Source: Olleya marilimosa CAM030 (GTDB lineage Bacteria > Bacteroidota > Bacteroidia > Flavobacteriales > Flavobacteriaceae). From it: a stretch of 64,000 bases of DNA. Shown in pieces: positions 35,346-43,348 of this stretch. Under the pieces are notes generated by a model that worked only from the letters and a program-made list of their open reading frames with translations, was not told the DNA's origin and made no database searches. The stretch's first letter is position 1. Every line of letters starts with the position of its first letter. The stretch spans positions 62,001 to 126,000 of the forward strand of contig NZ_JADR01000001.1 in the NCBI RefSeq assembly GCF_000518485.1, given 5' to 3'. The position numbers and the translations under genes were made by a program.

Positions 35346-35926
35346 TAGTAATCGGTTTCTCGGTTATTGATTTTGTACTGCATTTCTCGAAATTGAATAA
35401 TCTCTCGATAGCGTCTGGTTTTTGCCTCAATTTCCGCTACCATTTCCTTGGATTCCAGCTCTTTTTCTTTAAGGACTTCGGCACGTTCGGCATCGGTCAT
35501 TTTCAGATTGTCGCTGGACAATATTTGGTCGATATATTCCATACCAGCCATAGAGTTCTGAAGGATGGCATCAAAGGAATCTGAAATGCGTGTAACTTCA
35601 TTTGGTTTAATAAAAGGGGAATTGAGGATTTCCCTCAAATCATCCTGTACAACATCAAACAATCGTTGGTTGTTTCTTGCCAGTTCCCTGACTGCTTGAA
35701 GTTGTTTGATGACATTGTTTACCTTATCGATATTCTCTTTTTGGGTTTTAAGGAATTTTACCGTCTTCATTAAATTGGCGGTTTGTTTACCTGATTCCAA
35801 TAATGATTTTATAAAAGAGATAAAGTTTGTGTTGTCATACACAGGCATCCCCTGGGCCGAAGCCTTACTTCCAATTAGCACTACAAATAGTGCGGATAAC
35901 ATTAGATTTCTGATAGTGTGTCTCAT
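35345..35926 (-). CDS. Conjugal transfer protein, TraI position (DUF4141-like)
   Basis: A 193-residue protein with a signal peptide (SALFVVLIGSKASAQ) and an otherwise almost fully helical, coiled-coil-prone body. In CTnDOT-type operons this slot between traG and traJ is taken by TraI, a periplasmic protein comparable to VirB5. The position and architecture fit; I did not see a diagnostic motif. Confidence 0.78.
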   Translation of the reverse strand: MRHTIRNLMLSALFVVLIGSKASAQGMPVYDNTNFISFIKSLLESGKQTANLMKTVKFLKTQKENIDKVNNVIKQLQAVRELARNNQRLFDVVQDDLREILNSPFIKPNEVTRISDSFDAILQNSMAGMEYIDQILSSDNLKMTDAERAEVLKEKELESKEMVAEIEAKTRRYREIIQFREMQYKINNRETDY

Positions 35927-35937
35927 AATTTTTATTT

Positions 35938-38340
35938 TTAAGAATTAATAAATATTTTAATGGCTTTCTCCATATTTTGGTATTCTTCAAAATGTTTCAT
36001 AATGTCTTCGTTTTCTTTGCCATCCGTGAGGTAAGCAGCAAAGACTTCGGGCGGTACTTCCAATCGGAAAATGTTGCTTTCCTTTCCGATTTTGATGAAC
36101 ATTTCGGTATATTTTCGTGTTCCTGTAAGGTTGTTACGAATGGATTTTAACTGGTTTAAATCGTGACTGGTAAGGTTGAGCCTGTTTTTTAATTCGGCAT
36201 AGCCTTTTTCATTACGAAGGCTGTAAATTACTTGGGTGTTTTCAAGAATACTCGCCGATGTGGAATTGTTGGGCAATTGGTTAATGGATTGCAGTATAAT
36301 CCCAATCGCTCCATTTTGTTTTCTAATGGCTTGATAATAGAATTCTACACTTTCGAGTACATTTCCAAATTTGAGCTGTTTGGCAAACTCGTCGAATAGG
36401 ATGATTCCCCTCTCGGCTTTATTTCTCCAAATGGTTCTTTGAATGGCAGATTTAATCAGCTTCAACATTACGGAAAGGATTTCCTTATTGTCCTTTACTT
36501 CATCAAGTTCAAAAACAATCAGTCTTTTATCCTCAATTTTATAGGTCTGGTCTTCACTTACATTGAACAGGAAGCTGTACAAGCCATCATCCACATATTC
36601 AGAGAGAATGTGCAGAAAATCGTAGATGTTGAAATGTTGCTCTTGAATATGTAGTTCTTCTAAAAAGGTGTCTTTTTTTGTATCAACGAACTGGTATAAA
36701 TTTTCCAAAGAATGTGTACCACCCACATTTTGTAGATAGTAGTACCGAAGTACTTTTTTGACCGCCACTTCTTCAGCTTTAGTCGTTGCTTTGCCCGAAG
36801 CCAAGAGCTCTAAAAGGAAGATTGCCAAATCTTCCAATCGCTCTGGTGTCAAATCATTGACATCAGAGATATAGAATGGATTGATACCCAAATTTTTTCC
36901 CTGTTCATAGCGAAGGATGATATGGTCGTCTGGATAGAGCTTGGCAAATTTTGAATATGAACCACCTAAATCAATAATGACCAATCGAACATTTTGTTCA
37001 AAATATTGGCGTAGAATATTGTTTGCCAAAAAAGATTTTCCCTCTCCAGTAGGTGCGAAAATGGCAAAGTTCCTTGCCTTGATGCGTTTCTTCTTTTCAT
37101 CCCAGACATCTTTAAGTACAGGAATGTTATGTTGTCTGTCATTAAAGATGACACCTGTGGCATCTGACTGATAGTTGGTATTGTTAATGTACAGGCAAAG
37201 AGCGTGTTTTAAATCGGTTACGTATAAATCCTCATTAGAAAAATTGGAAGTAAAACAGCAATATGAGTTTAAGAAATATTGCTTGCGTTCTTCGCCTTTT
37301 GGATAATAAGGCACTATATCCAATTCTTTGAATTCGGTTTTTATTTTGGAAGCAATTCTTTCTAATTGTGCTTCATCTTTATCCCAGAATATAATATTTA
37401 GATGACCCCTAATAATTCTTGAACTATCGTCCTCATTGATTTTGGTAACAATGTCTTCAATCTTCTTTAAGATGACTTTGTTCTGTGTTCCAAAATTGGA
37501 ACTCTTTTTGAGTTCTTCAATTTTCTTGTCCAACAGCTTTCGCCATTTGTGCTTATCATCCAAATAAATGATTTGGTTGACAATATGATTTTCATTGAGA
37601 TTCAACCCTAATCCGTCAATAAATCCTTGGTGGAATACAAAGTCGTCCGAAGTAAATTTATCATTGGTCTTGCTACTCTGAACCACATCGCCATAACACA
37701 ATTCGCTATTGATGGCCAGCACATCAAAATGATGGTCGCCAATTTCAATATTCGCTTTTTTCAATAGAATGTCGGTATCAAATCCTTCGTTGAATCCATT
37801 AAAATAAGCATTGGTCAATGACAAGACTTTATCGATACCCAAAGGTATCAATGACACTTTCCGGCTGTTATTTACAAAGGAAACGGCATCGTTAACAGAA
37901 GCAATAAATTCCTGAACGTTATGGTCCATTTGCTTATGAATACCCTTTTCGACCTTGCGGAATGGGTTGGTAAACTTCGGTGCGTTCAAAGCTTTGTTGT
38001 GCGGAAGTATAAAGAATAGGTAAGAAGAATGTTTAATGAATTCCCGACCTTTAAAATAATCGTGTGTGGCACGTTGCAAAAAGCTTTTGTTCGGAAGTTC
38101 TTCCGCCAAATATTCAGCTTTCTGATAGATGTCCTGTTTGTGGATAACCGTGGCAATAGGCAATGATTTAAACGCTTGAAACCACGAACCGTGAATATCC
38201 TCAAAATCTTTTTCCGCGAGGGAATAGATTTCAGGATTGTCCACTTGATAGCCCAATACCACATTGCCGTTATTAGCGAACACGATATGGTCTTGAATAT
38301 CCAAAATAGGATGATATGCCGATAGGTTAATTTTCTTCAT
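35938..38340 (-). CDS. traG: Conjugation ATPase TraG (VirB4-like)
   Basis: An 800-residue ATPase powering assembly of the type IV secretion channel. Walker A APTGEGKSFLAN is near residue 416, Walker B GIILFDEFAKQ near 645, and QSINQLP follows. The N-terminal half matches VirB4/TraG proteins (HPILDIQDHIVFANNGNVVLGY). Only this VirB4-type ATPase is present; it is not the VirD4-like coupling protein. The start overlaps the traF end by 14 bases. Confidence 0.95.
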   Translation of the reverse strand: MKKINLSAYHPILDIQDHIVFANNGNVVLGYQVDNPEIYSLAEKDFEDIHGSWFQAFKSLPIATVIHKQDIYQKAEYLAEELPNKSFLQRATHDYFKGREFIKHSSYLFFILPHNKALNAPKFTNPFRKVEKGIHKQMDHNVQEFIASVNDAVSFVNNSRKVSLIPLGIDKVLSLTNAYFNGFNEGFDTDILLKKANIEIGDHHFDVLAINSELCYGDVVQSSKTNDKFTSDDFVFHQGFIDGLGLNLNENHIVNQIIYLDDKHKWRKLLDKKIEELKKSSNFGTQNKVILKKIEDIVTKINEDDSSRIIRGHLNIIFWDKDEAQLERIASKIKTEFKELDIVPYYPKGEERKQYFLNSYCCFTSNFSNEDLYVTDLKHALCLYINNTNYQSDATGVIFNDRQHNIPVLKDVWDEKKKRIKARNFAIFAPTGEGKSFLANNILRQYFEQNVRLVIIDLGGSYSKFAKLYPDDHIILRYEQGKNLGINPFYISDVNDLTPERLEDLAIFLLELLASGKATTKAEEVAVKKVLRYYYLQNVGGTHSLENLYQFVDTKKDTFLEELHIQEQHFNIYDFLHILSEYVDDGLYSFLFNVSEDQTYKIEDKRLIVFELDEVKDNKEILSVMLKLIKSAIQRTIWRNKAERGIILFDEFAKQLKFGNVLESVEFYYQAIRKQNGAIGIILQSINQLPNNSTSASILENTQVIYSLRNEKGYAELKNRLNLTSHDLNQLKSIRNNLTGTRKYTEMFIKIGKESNIFRLEVPPEVFAAYLTDGKENEDIMKHFEEYQNMEKAIKIFINS

Positions 38341-38611
38341 AGTACAGACGACTTCCTTTTTTGTTACTAATTGTTTGTGGGAATACCTTTTTGATGTGCA
38401 TCAATGCAGGGTTTTTGGTAATGTGAGTCAATACGATATACAGTGCACCGTTCAATAGAAATACTGAAATGATAACAGTAAAGCTGAACGAAAAGATGAT
38501 GAACAGCAATGAACCGATAACAACGGTCATCATTAAAGCGAACAATGATATGGGCAGACCCATAATCACGGCTCGCTTGCGTATGTTTTTATAGACCTCG
38601 AATCGTTTCAT
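38327..38611 (-). CDS. traF: Conjugative transposon protein TraF (DUF4133)
   Basis: A 94-residue protein with two membrane segments and the DUF4133 pattern of a basic start (FEVYKNIRKRAVIMGLPISLF) and a short basic tail. It is VirB3-like and lies between traE and traG in the standard order. Confidence 0.9.
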   Translation of the reverse strand: MKRFEVYKNIRKRAVIMGLPISLFALMMTVVIGSLLFIIFSFSFTVIISVFLLNGALYIVLTHITKNPALMHIKKVFPQTISNKKGSRLYYEEN

Positions 38612-38898
38612 TACACTACGATGCTAATGAGGTACGTAAAGATGCCCACGACTGCTCCCGCAATCAATACAAAGACCAGTACGCGGGTAATCCCTTTTTT
38701 TAAATCGGCATTTTCGCCAAAGAAATGTCCAGCATTAAATAGGAATCCAATTAAAAAGATAACGCCCAAAATAATGGGGAAAATGGTTCGGATAGTATCA
38801 GAAACATCGTTTACGGAATCTTCGATACCTCCAATTTGTGCAAAAGTTGTACTTGAAATAAGTAATGATAAGATGGTTACATAATGTGATTTTTTCAT
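38611..38898 (-). CDS. traE: Conjugative transposon protein TraE (DUF4134)
   Basis: A 95-residue pilin-like protein comparable to VirB2, with a signal peptide (VTILSLLISSTTFAQ) and two membrane helices. I take the ATG at 38898 rather than an in-frame TTG two codons earlier. It is the first gene of the tra operon in this window; the usual upstream genes traA-traD are absent. Confidence 0.9.
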   Translation of the reverse strand: MKKSHYVTILSLLISSTTFAQIGGIEDSVNDVSDTIRTIFPIILGVIFLIGFLFNAGHFFGENADLKKGITRVLVFVLIAGAVVGIFTYLISIVV

Positions 38899-38966
38899 AA
38901 TCAAAGTGATTTAGATTTTACGTCAATTTTGATATTTGAAAAATAGTGTATATTGCAATACAAAGA

Positions 38967-38979
38967 ACTGATAATCAGT
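38967..38979. promoter_or_regulatory. Palindrome upstream of traE
   Basis: ACTGAT A ATCAGT is a perfect 6-bp dyad in the space between the divergent traE and amidase genes, about 70 bases before traE. It is a candidate operator for the tra operon, with no known protein assigned. Confidence 0.35.
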
Positions 38980-39064
38980 AAATTGTGAATAAAATAAGTT
39001 TTGATGTCAATTGTTTTTATTTGATGCGAATTGGTATCAAATTTTATGAAAATTGAAAAGTGCG

Positions 39065-39730
39065 ATGTTGATAACTCTAAAATTTTGGAAGTGGGTAACG
39101 CCCAAAAACGTCAGTTTTGTGATTTTGATGCTACAATTCTGTGTGATTTTCGGTCAACAAAAAGTCATTATCATCGACCCTGGACACGGTGGAAAAGATA
39201 CTGGTGCAATCGGTACAAATAGTATTCAAGAAAAGGATGTATCGTTAAGTATTGCCAAAGAGATTATAAGGCTAAATGAAACCCTCTTAAATAACGAGTT
39301 TGATATGTATTCGACCAGATATATGGACACTTTAATTTCTTTATCCGATAGAAGTCGATTAGCTGAAAGCTTAAAGGCTGATGTGTTTGTATCGTTACAT
39401 TGCAATGCCTCTAACACATCGGCAAAAGGAATGGACATTTACGTGCATAATACCAACGATGAAGAAGTACTTATAAAGAAATCTATCGGAATGGGATTGT
39501 CCATTTTGGAAGAAAGCACTCTGAAATTGGACTTTAAAAAACGAGCAGTTCGATTCGCAAATTTTCAAGTGCTACGTGAAAATATCGAAATTCGCCCTGC
39601 TATACTCATCGAAATGGGCTTTATTTCGAGCACCGATGAAGCAGATTATTTTTTAAAGCCCAAAAATATAAGAGCAATGGCATTGGCCATTTTAATGGGA
39701 TTGTATAACTATTTAAATGTTGGGTTATGA
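39065..39730 (+). CDS. N-acetylmuramoyl-L-alanine amidase
   Basis: A zinc amidase (Amidase_3 fold) cleaving the sugar-peptide bond of peptidoglycan. I choose ATG 39065 (221 residues), which gives a signal peptide (VSFVILMLQFCVIFGQ). The family motifs IDPGHGGKDTGA, SLHCNAS and EMGFIS, with His and Glu metal ligands, are present. Divergent from traE in a conjugation element, it may open the cell wall for the transfer channel; this role is inferred. Confidence 0.9.
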   Translation: MLITLKFWKWVTPKNVSFVILMLQFCVIFGQQKVIIIDPGHGGKDTGAIGTNSIQEKDVSLSIAKEIIRLNETLLNNEFDMYSTRYMDTLISLSDRSRLAESLKADVFVSLHCNASNTSAKGMDIYVHNTNDEEVLIKKSIGMGLSILEESTLKLDFKKRAVRFANFQVLRENIEIRPAILIEMGFISSTDEADYFLKPKNIRAMALAILMGLYNYLNVGL

Positions 39731-39822
39731 AGGAAATATTTATGGAAATTGTAAAAAGCATTAGAAAGATTATTATAACTATCTTCAAAGAGATAATTAA
39801 AACTAAAAATCCTCAATCCTAA
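39727..39822 (+). CDS. Possible 31-residue peptide overlapping the amidase stop
   Basis: ATG at 39727 overlaps the amidase TGA (ATGA). The 31-residue peptide is Ile/Lys-rich and would form an amphipathic helix (MEIVKSIRKIIITIFKEIIK). It overlaps the convergent nuclease gene's end by 20 bases. It could be a real coupled small membrane-active peptide or a chance frame. No homologue is known to me. Confidence 0.3.
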   Translation: MKEIFMEIVKSIRKIIITIFKEIIKTKNPQS

Positions 39823-41512
39823 ATTTTAGTTTTTTGTCAAAATATAACTTGTCAAAATAATTTTGTAGGGTTGGGTCAGTAAAAACAACATATTCACTTT
39901 CACATATTTCTTTGAAGTTCTTTGGGTCTTTTAGGAACATAGCACATACATCCAATTCATCATTGGTTATTAATCTTCCGTGTAGTAATTCTCTATGCTC
40001 CAAAAAGTTAAAAATCTTTCTGGATGGATTACTGAAACTATTGTAAAGCACTTTCAAAAAAGTTTCTAAATCATCGACATATATTGACCAAGGGTAAGGG
40101 TCTTCATTATTTTTCCTTTTAAGCATTAATCCTAAATCGGTTTGTATGGAAGCAAATCTTTCTGAAGTAACTACAATGCAAAAAATCTCGTGAATTTCAT
40201 TCGTGATAATTACCTCCGATTTATTTTTCAAGCTAACAATAACCTTTTCATTGTTTAACAATTCCTGTTCAACCTGATAGCATTGGTCATAACCTTTTTG
40301 AATACAGTCGTTAAAGTCAGATTTAATTCTTTGGTATGCTTGTTCCGTAACCCTTCGTGGTTCTCTATATCTTGAAGCCTTACATTCAATGATATAGGCG
40401 TTATTATCCACAAGGATTAATATATCTTTTTCTTCTGGCTCGTTGTTTATGTAATAGTTGGTGAAAATTTTAATCCTTTTTGATTTTTTGAAGAATTTTT
40501 TAAATATATCCAAAGTATGGCTTTCCAAAACAACTTTTCCTCTACGGAAATTTACTTGTTCTTTTTCCTTTTTTGTTTGAGTAAGCGTGGTATAAAGTAA
40601 ATCATATAGAGCTGAAGGCAATTGTTTTTGATATACGTTTAAATACTGATTATCACTAATTCTTATAATCGGTTTATTTTCTAAAGGATTTTGTTGGGAA
40701 TAAAATAAATTACTATGATTATCTTTAATATCAATTGAAAATAAGCCACAGAAAATATCAATATGTTTTTCTTCAAAAGAGAGGTGAAAATCTTGTTTGG
40801 CAAAAAGTAAACATTGGTGGGGTTTCTCAAAAAAATTCAAAAAACTTTCTTGGGTCTCATTCGAAAGTTCTAACAGCTTATCTGTAAACTCATTCTCTGC
40901 TAATAATCCATTTGCAGATTGTCGAGCCAGTTTGTCAAAGCCTTTGTCTAAAATAAATGACTTTGAATTTATTGACTTTGCACGATAAATTAATTCAGAA
41001 TGATTGCATAAATTAATTAAGGTTTTTAAATCGATTTCTAATCTTTCCTGTATTTTATCTTGATAAGGTTTAAACATCCTAATAACCTTATTTACCTCTT
41101 GTTCTCTATAATTTAATATTCCGTTTTGAAAGTAATTTTTGAATGCTAATTCGTGAACAAGTAATTTTTGTCTTTTATCAGAAATCTCATCAAATTCATT
41201 TCCCTCATAATTTTCTGATAAATAGAAACTAACTATCTCTAAAAGAATGTCAGCAACTTGCTGAAGTACTAAATCATTTTTTTCTGAATAATGAAGTTCT
41301 TCCTTGCCTGCCAATGGTGTAGAGAGTCTTAACATTATCAGATATAAAGAATCTTTTAATTTTGACTTGAATTTTTTTGAAAATCCAATATTGCTTCTTT
41401 CTGGATGGTGTCTAATAAAATCAGCAAAAAAACATACAAAGCTCTCTTTTGTATAACGAGAGATTATTTTTTGAATTTCTAATGATTTTTTCTCTAAATC
41501 TATTTTCTTCAT
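39803..41512 (-). CDS. PD-(D/E)xK nuclease-like protein downstream of the Gabija pair
   Basis: A 569-residue protein with no domain I can name over the first 320 residues (mostly helical). The segment 361-380 reads as a PD-(D/E)xK core: Asp363 in EKDILILVD followed by Glu376-x-Lys378 in IIECKAS, with a further Glu330 on the preceding helix. This suggests a restriction-type metal-dependent nuclease. It is the third gene of a minus-strand run after gajA and gajB, 60 bases beyond the helicase stop. The nuclease call rests on motif and spacing alone. Confidence 0.6.
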   Translation of the reverse strand: MKKIDLEKKSLEIQKIISRYTKESFVCFFADFIRHHPERSNIGFSKKFKSKLKDSLYLIMLRLSTPLAGKEELHYSEKNDLVLQQVADILLEIVSFYLSENYEGNEFDEISDKRQKLLVHELAFKNYFQNGILNYREQEVNKVIRMFKPYQDKIQERLEIDLKTLINLCNHSELIYRAKSINSKSFILDKGFDKLARQSANGLLAENEFTDKLLELSNETQESFLNFFEKPHQCLLFAKQDFHLSFEEKHIDIFCGLFSIDIKDNHSNLFYSQQNPLENKPIIRISDNQYLNVYQKQLPSALYDLLYTTLTQTKKEKEQVNFRRGKVVLESHTLDIFKKFFKKSKRIKIFTNYYINNEPEEKDILILVDNNAYIIECKASRYREPRRVTEQAYQRIKSDFNDCIQKGYDQCYQVEQELLNNEKVIVSLKNKSEVIITNEIHEIFCIVVTSERFASIQTDLGLMLKRKNNEDPYPWSIYVDDLETFLKVLYNSFSNPSRKIFNFLEHRELLHGRLITNDELDVCAMFLKDPKNFKEICESEYVVFTDPTLQNYFDKLYFDKKLKFRIEDF

Positions 41513-41572
41513 TTTATCCTAAAAACACTATCCTTAATTTTTCAAATCGTTACAAATGGATTACAACATTTT

Positions 41573-43348
41573 TTATATTTCATCAAATTCAAAATTAAGA
41601 TTTTGCAATTCTGGGGTAATCTCTAACGGGTTTCCTTTTTTGGTTTGTCTGCCAGTTTCTGATATCAAGTGTAAATTGGTTTTGGCTCTTGAACAGATAA
41701 CATAAAGTAGTTTTTTTGAAGCGGCAACAGGGTCTCCAGTAAAAATGTCATTCCAATGTGGGATATACCCATTTAGCAAACCATAAGCAATAACGGTTTC
41801 AAATTCTTCTCCTTTAACACCAACGCAAGTATTGATGACGACGCCTGACATTTCTCTATAAAAACTCATAAATGATGCTATGTCACTTGGAACTTGAAAC
41901 GTTGGGTCTTCAAGACGGCTCTTTATTACATCGAAAAAGGTCTTCCTATTTATAAGAAGTTGTGCGTAAATAGTTTGGTCAATCCCAACAGCCTCTAAAA
42001 ACTGGTCAAAACAATCATTAAGATAATCGATACCTTCAGTTTCATTGGATGTTATCGAGTTAATCAATTTCAATACATTTCGCTCTGTTTGATATTGTTC
42101 GCTGAATTCAGTATTGGTATGTTCTTTAAAGTTTTCAATTACTTCAGAACACCATTTGTATCGCAATGAATATATTTTTGGTTGTGGCTGCGTTAAGAAC
42201 AACCTCGATAACTTATACCAAATGTTATTTCGATTTTTTGACATTGGTGCTAAACCTGAAGCATCAAAATTTACATCTGGTAGTTTAGCTCTCAACTGTT
42301 TTGTGATAGTAGTTATTAACCACCATTGCGGAACCAATACGCATATTTCATCTTCTGGAATTCCATTATCTAAACTATGCTCTATAAGTCGTCCAATTTC
42401 ATCTACTAAATATCCTTTGTCAATGGTGTTATTGTACGTTATTATACTATCAACGTCTTTATTAGTACCAATAGCTTCAATTTTAATTGGGTTTGTCTGG
42501 AATATAGAGTAAAAGTCGATAATTCTTTGTGTGGACCTATAATTTCCAGAAAGCGTAAGTTGCTCAATAGGTAAAGTGTTTAACTCTTCCTGTATTTCTT
42601 CCAAACTTTTGGCAATGCCACCCAAAGATGCATAAATTGCTTGGTCTGTATCTCCTACTAAAAATAGATTTGAGCTACCTTCCCCAGTTGTTACAATCGA
42701 CGAAATAATTGCGTAAAGCAAATCTTGCGTGTCTTGATATTCATCAACACATATAAGGCTAAAAATGTTCGATAACGTTTTTTTTATTTTAGGATGCTTG
42801 GTTAAGAGTTTGTATGAATAGTATAGTAGAAGCTCAAAATCAATTAACTTCTCTGTTTGTAGCCTTTCGTGATAATCCTTAAGGACTCTTTTTTGAATTG
42901 TTTTTGGTTCGGCAAATGTGCCGTCCCTATTGAATCTGAAATTAATCGGGTCAATAGGTTTTAACTTATGCTTTTCTTTAAGTTCACTTATGATATCCGA
43001 GGCATAAGTTTCATCGGCAATTAAATAGCCGTTTTCAAGTTCAGGTAAATAACAGGAATAGGGTTTTATAATCCATTCGAGACAAAATGAATGCAAAGTG
43101 CCAGACCAAACCCGATTACTATTAATTCCCATTGCGTTTAATCTGCGATATATTTCTTCGGAAGCCCTTACGGTAAAAGTTAGAGCGACAATCCTTTGTT
43201 TACTGTTTACATCAATATTTTTTAGAGCATAAGCGAGTTTATGAATAATCACTCGTGTTTTTCCACTTCCTGGGCAAGCTGTAAGAAGTACATTTCCATC
43301 TTTAACAACGGCATCTTTTTGTTGGTCGCTTAAAGTATCTAAAATCAT
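41573..43348 (-). CDS. UvrD-like helicase, GajB of a Gabija-type system
   Basis: A superfamily 1 helicase of 591 residues. Motif I is CPGSGKT (25-31), motif II VDEYQDTQ (201-208), motif III GDTDQAIYASLGG (232-244), motif IV NYRS (269-272), and a late GVKGEEFETV supports UvrD-type ATPase activity. In Gabija the helicase partner GajB works with GajA in anti-phage defence. The ATG overlaps the gajA stop by 4 bases. It is longer than the founding GajB (about 490 residues). Confidence 0.85.
   Translation of the reverse strand: MILDTLSDQQKDAVVKDGNVLLTACPGSGKTRVIIHKLAYALKNIDVNSKQRIVALTFTVRASEEIYRRLNAMGINSNRVWSGTLHSFCLEWIIKPYSCYLPELENGYLIADETYASDIISELKEKHKLKPIDPINFRFNRDGTFAEPKTIQKRVLKDYHERLQTEKLIDFELLLYYSYKLLTKHPKIKKTLSNIFSLICVDEYQDTQDLLYAIISSIVTTGEGSSNLFLVGDTDQAIYASLGGIAKSLEEIQEELNTLPIEQLTLSGNYRSTQRIIDFYSIFQTNPIKIEAIGTNKDVDSIITYNNTIDKGYLVDEIGRLIEHSLDNGIPEDEICVLVPQWWLITTITKQLRAKLPDVNFDASGLAPMSKNRNNIWYKLSRLFLTQPQPKIYSLRYKWCSEVIENFKEHTNTEFSEQYQTERNVLKLINSITSNETEGIDYLNDCFDQFLEAVGIDQTIYAQLLINRKTFFDVIKSRLEDPTFQVPSDIASFMSFYREMSGVVINTCVGVKGEEFETVIAYGLLNGYIPHWNDIFTGDPVAASKKLLYVICSRAKTNLHLISETGRQTKKGNPLEITPELQNLNFEFDEI

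Noticed and set aside
35938-38340. traG as a VirD4-type coupling protein
   Set aside because: The name TraG is shared, but the sequence and neighbours fit the VirB4-like ATPase of CTnDOT-type elements.
39803-41512. Transposase or integrase as identity of the 569-residue gene
   Set aside because: No DDE or RHRY pattern is present; the Asp..Glu-x-Lys spacing fits a PD-(D/E)xK nuclease better.
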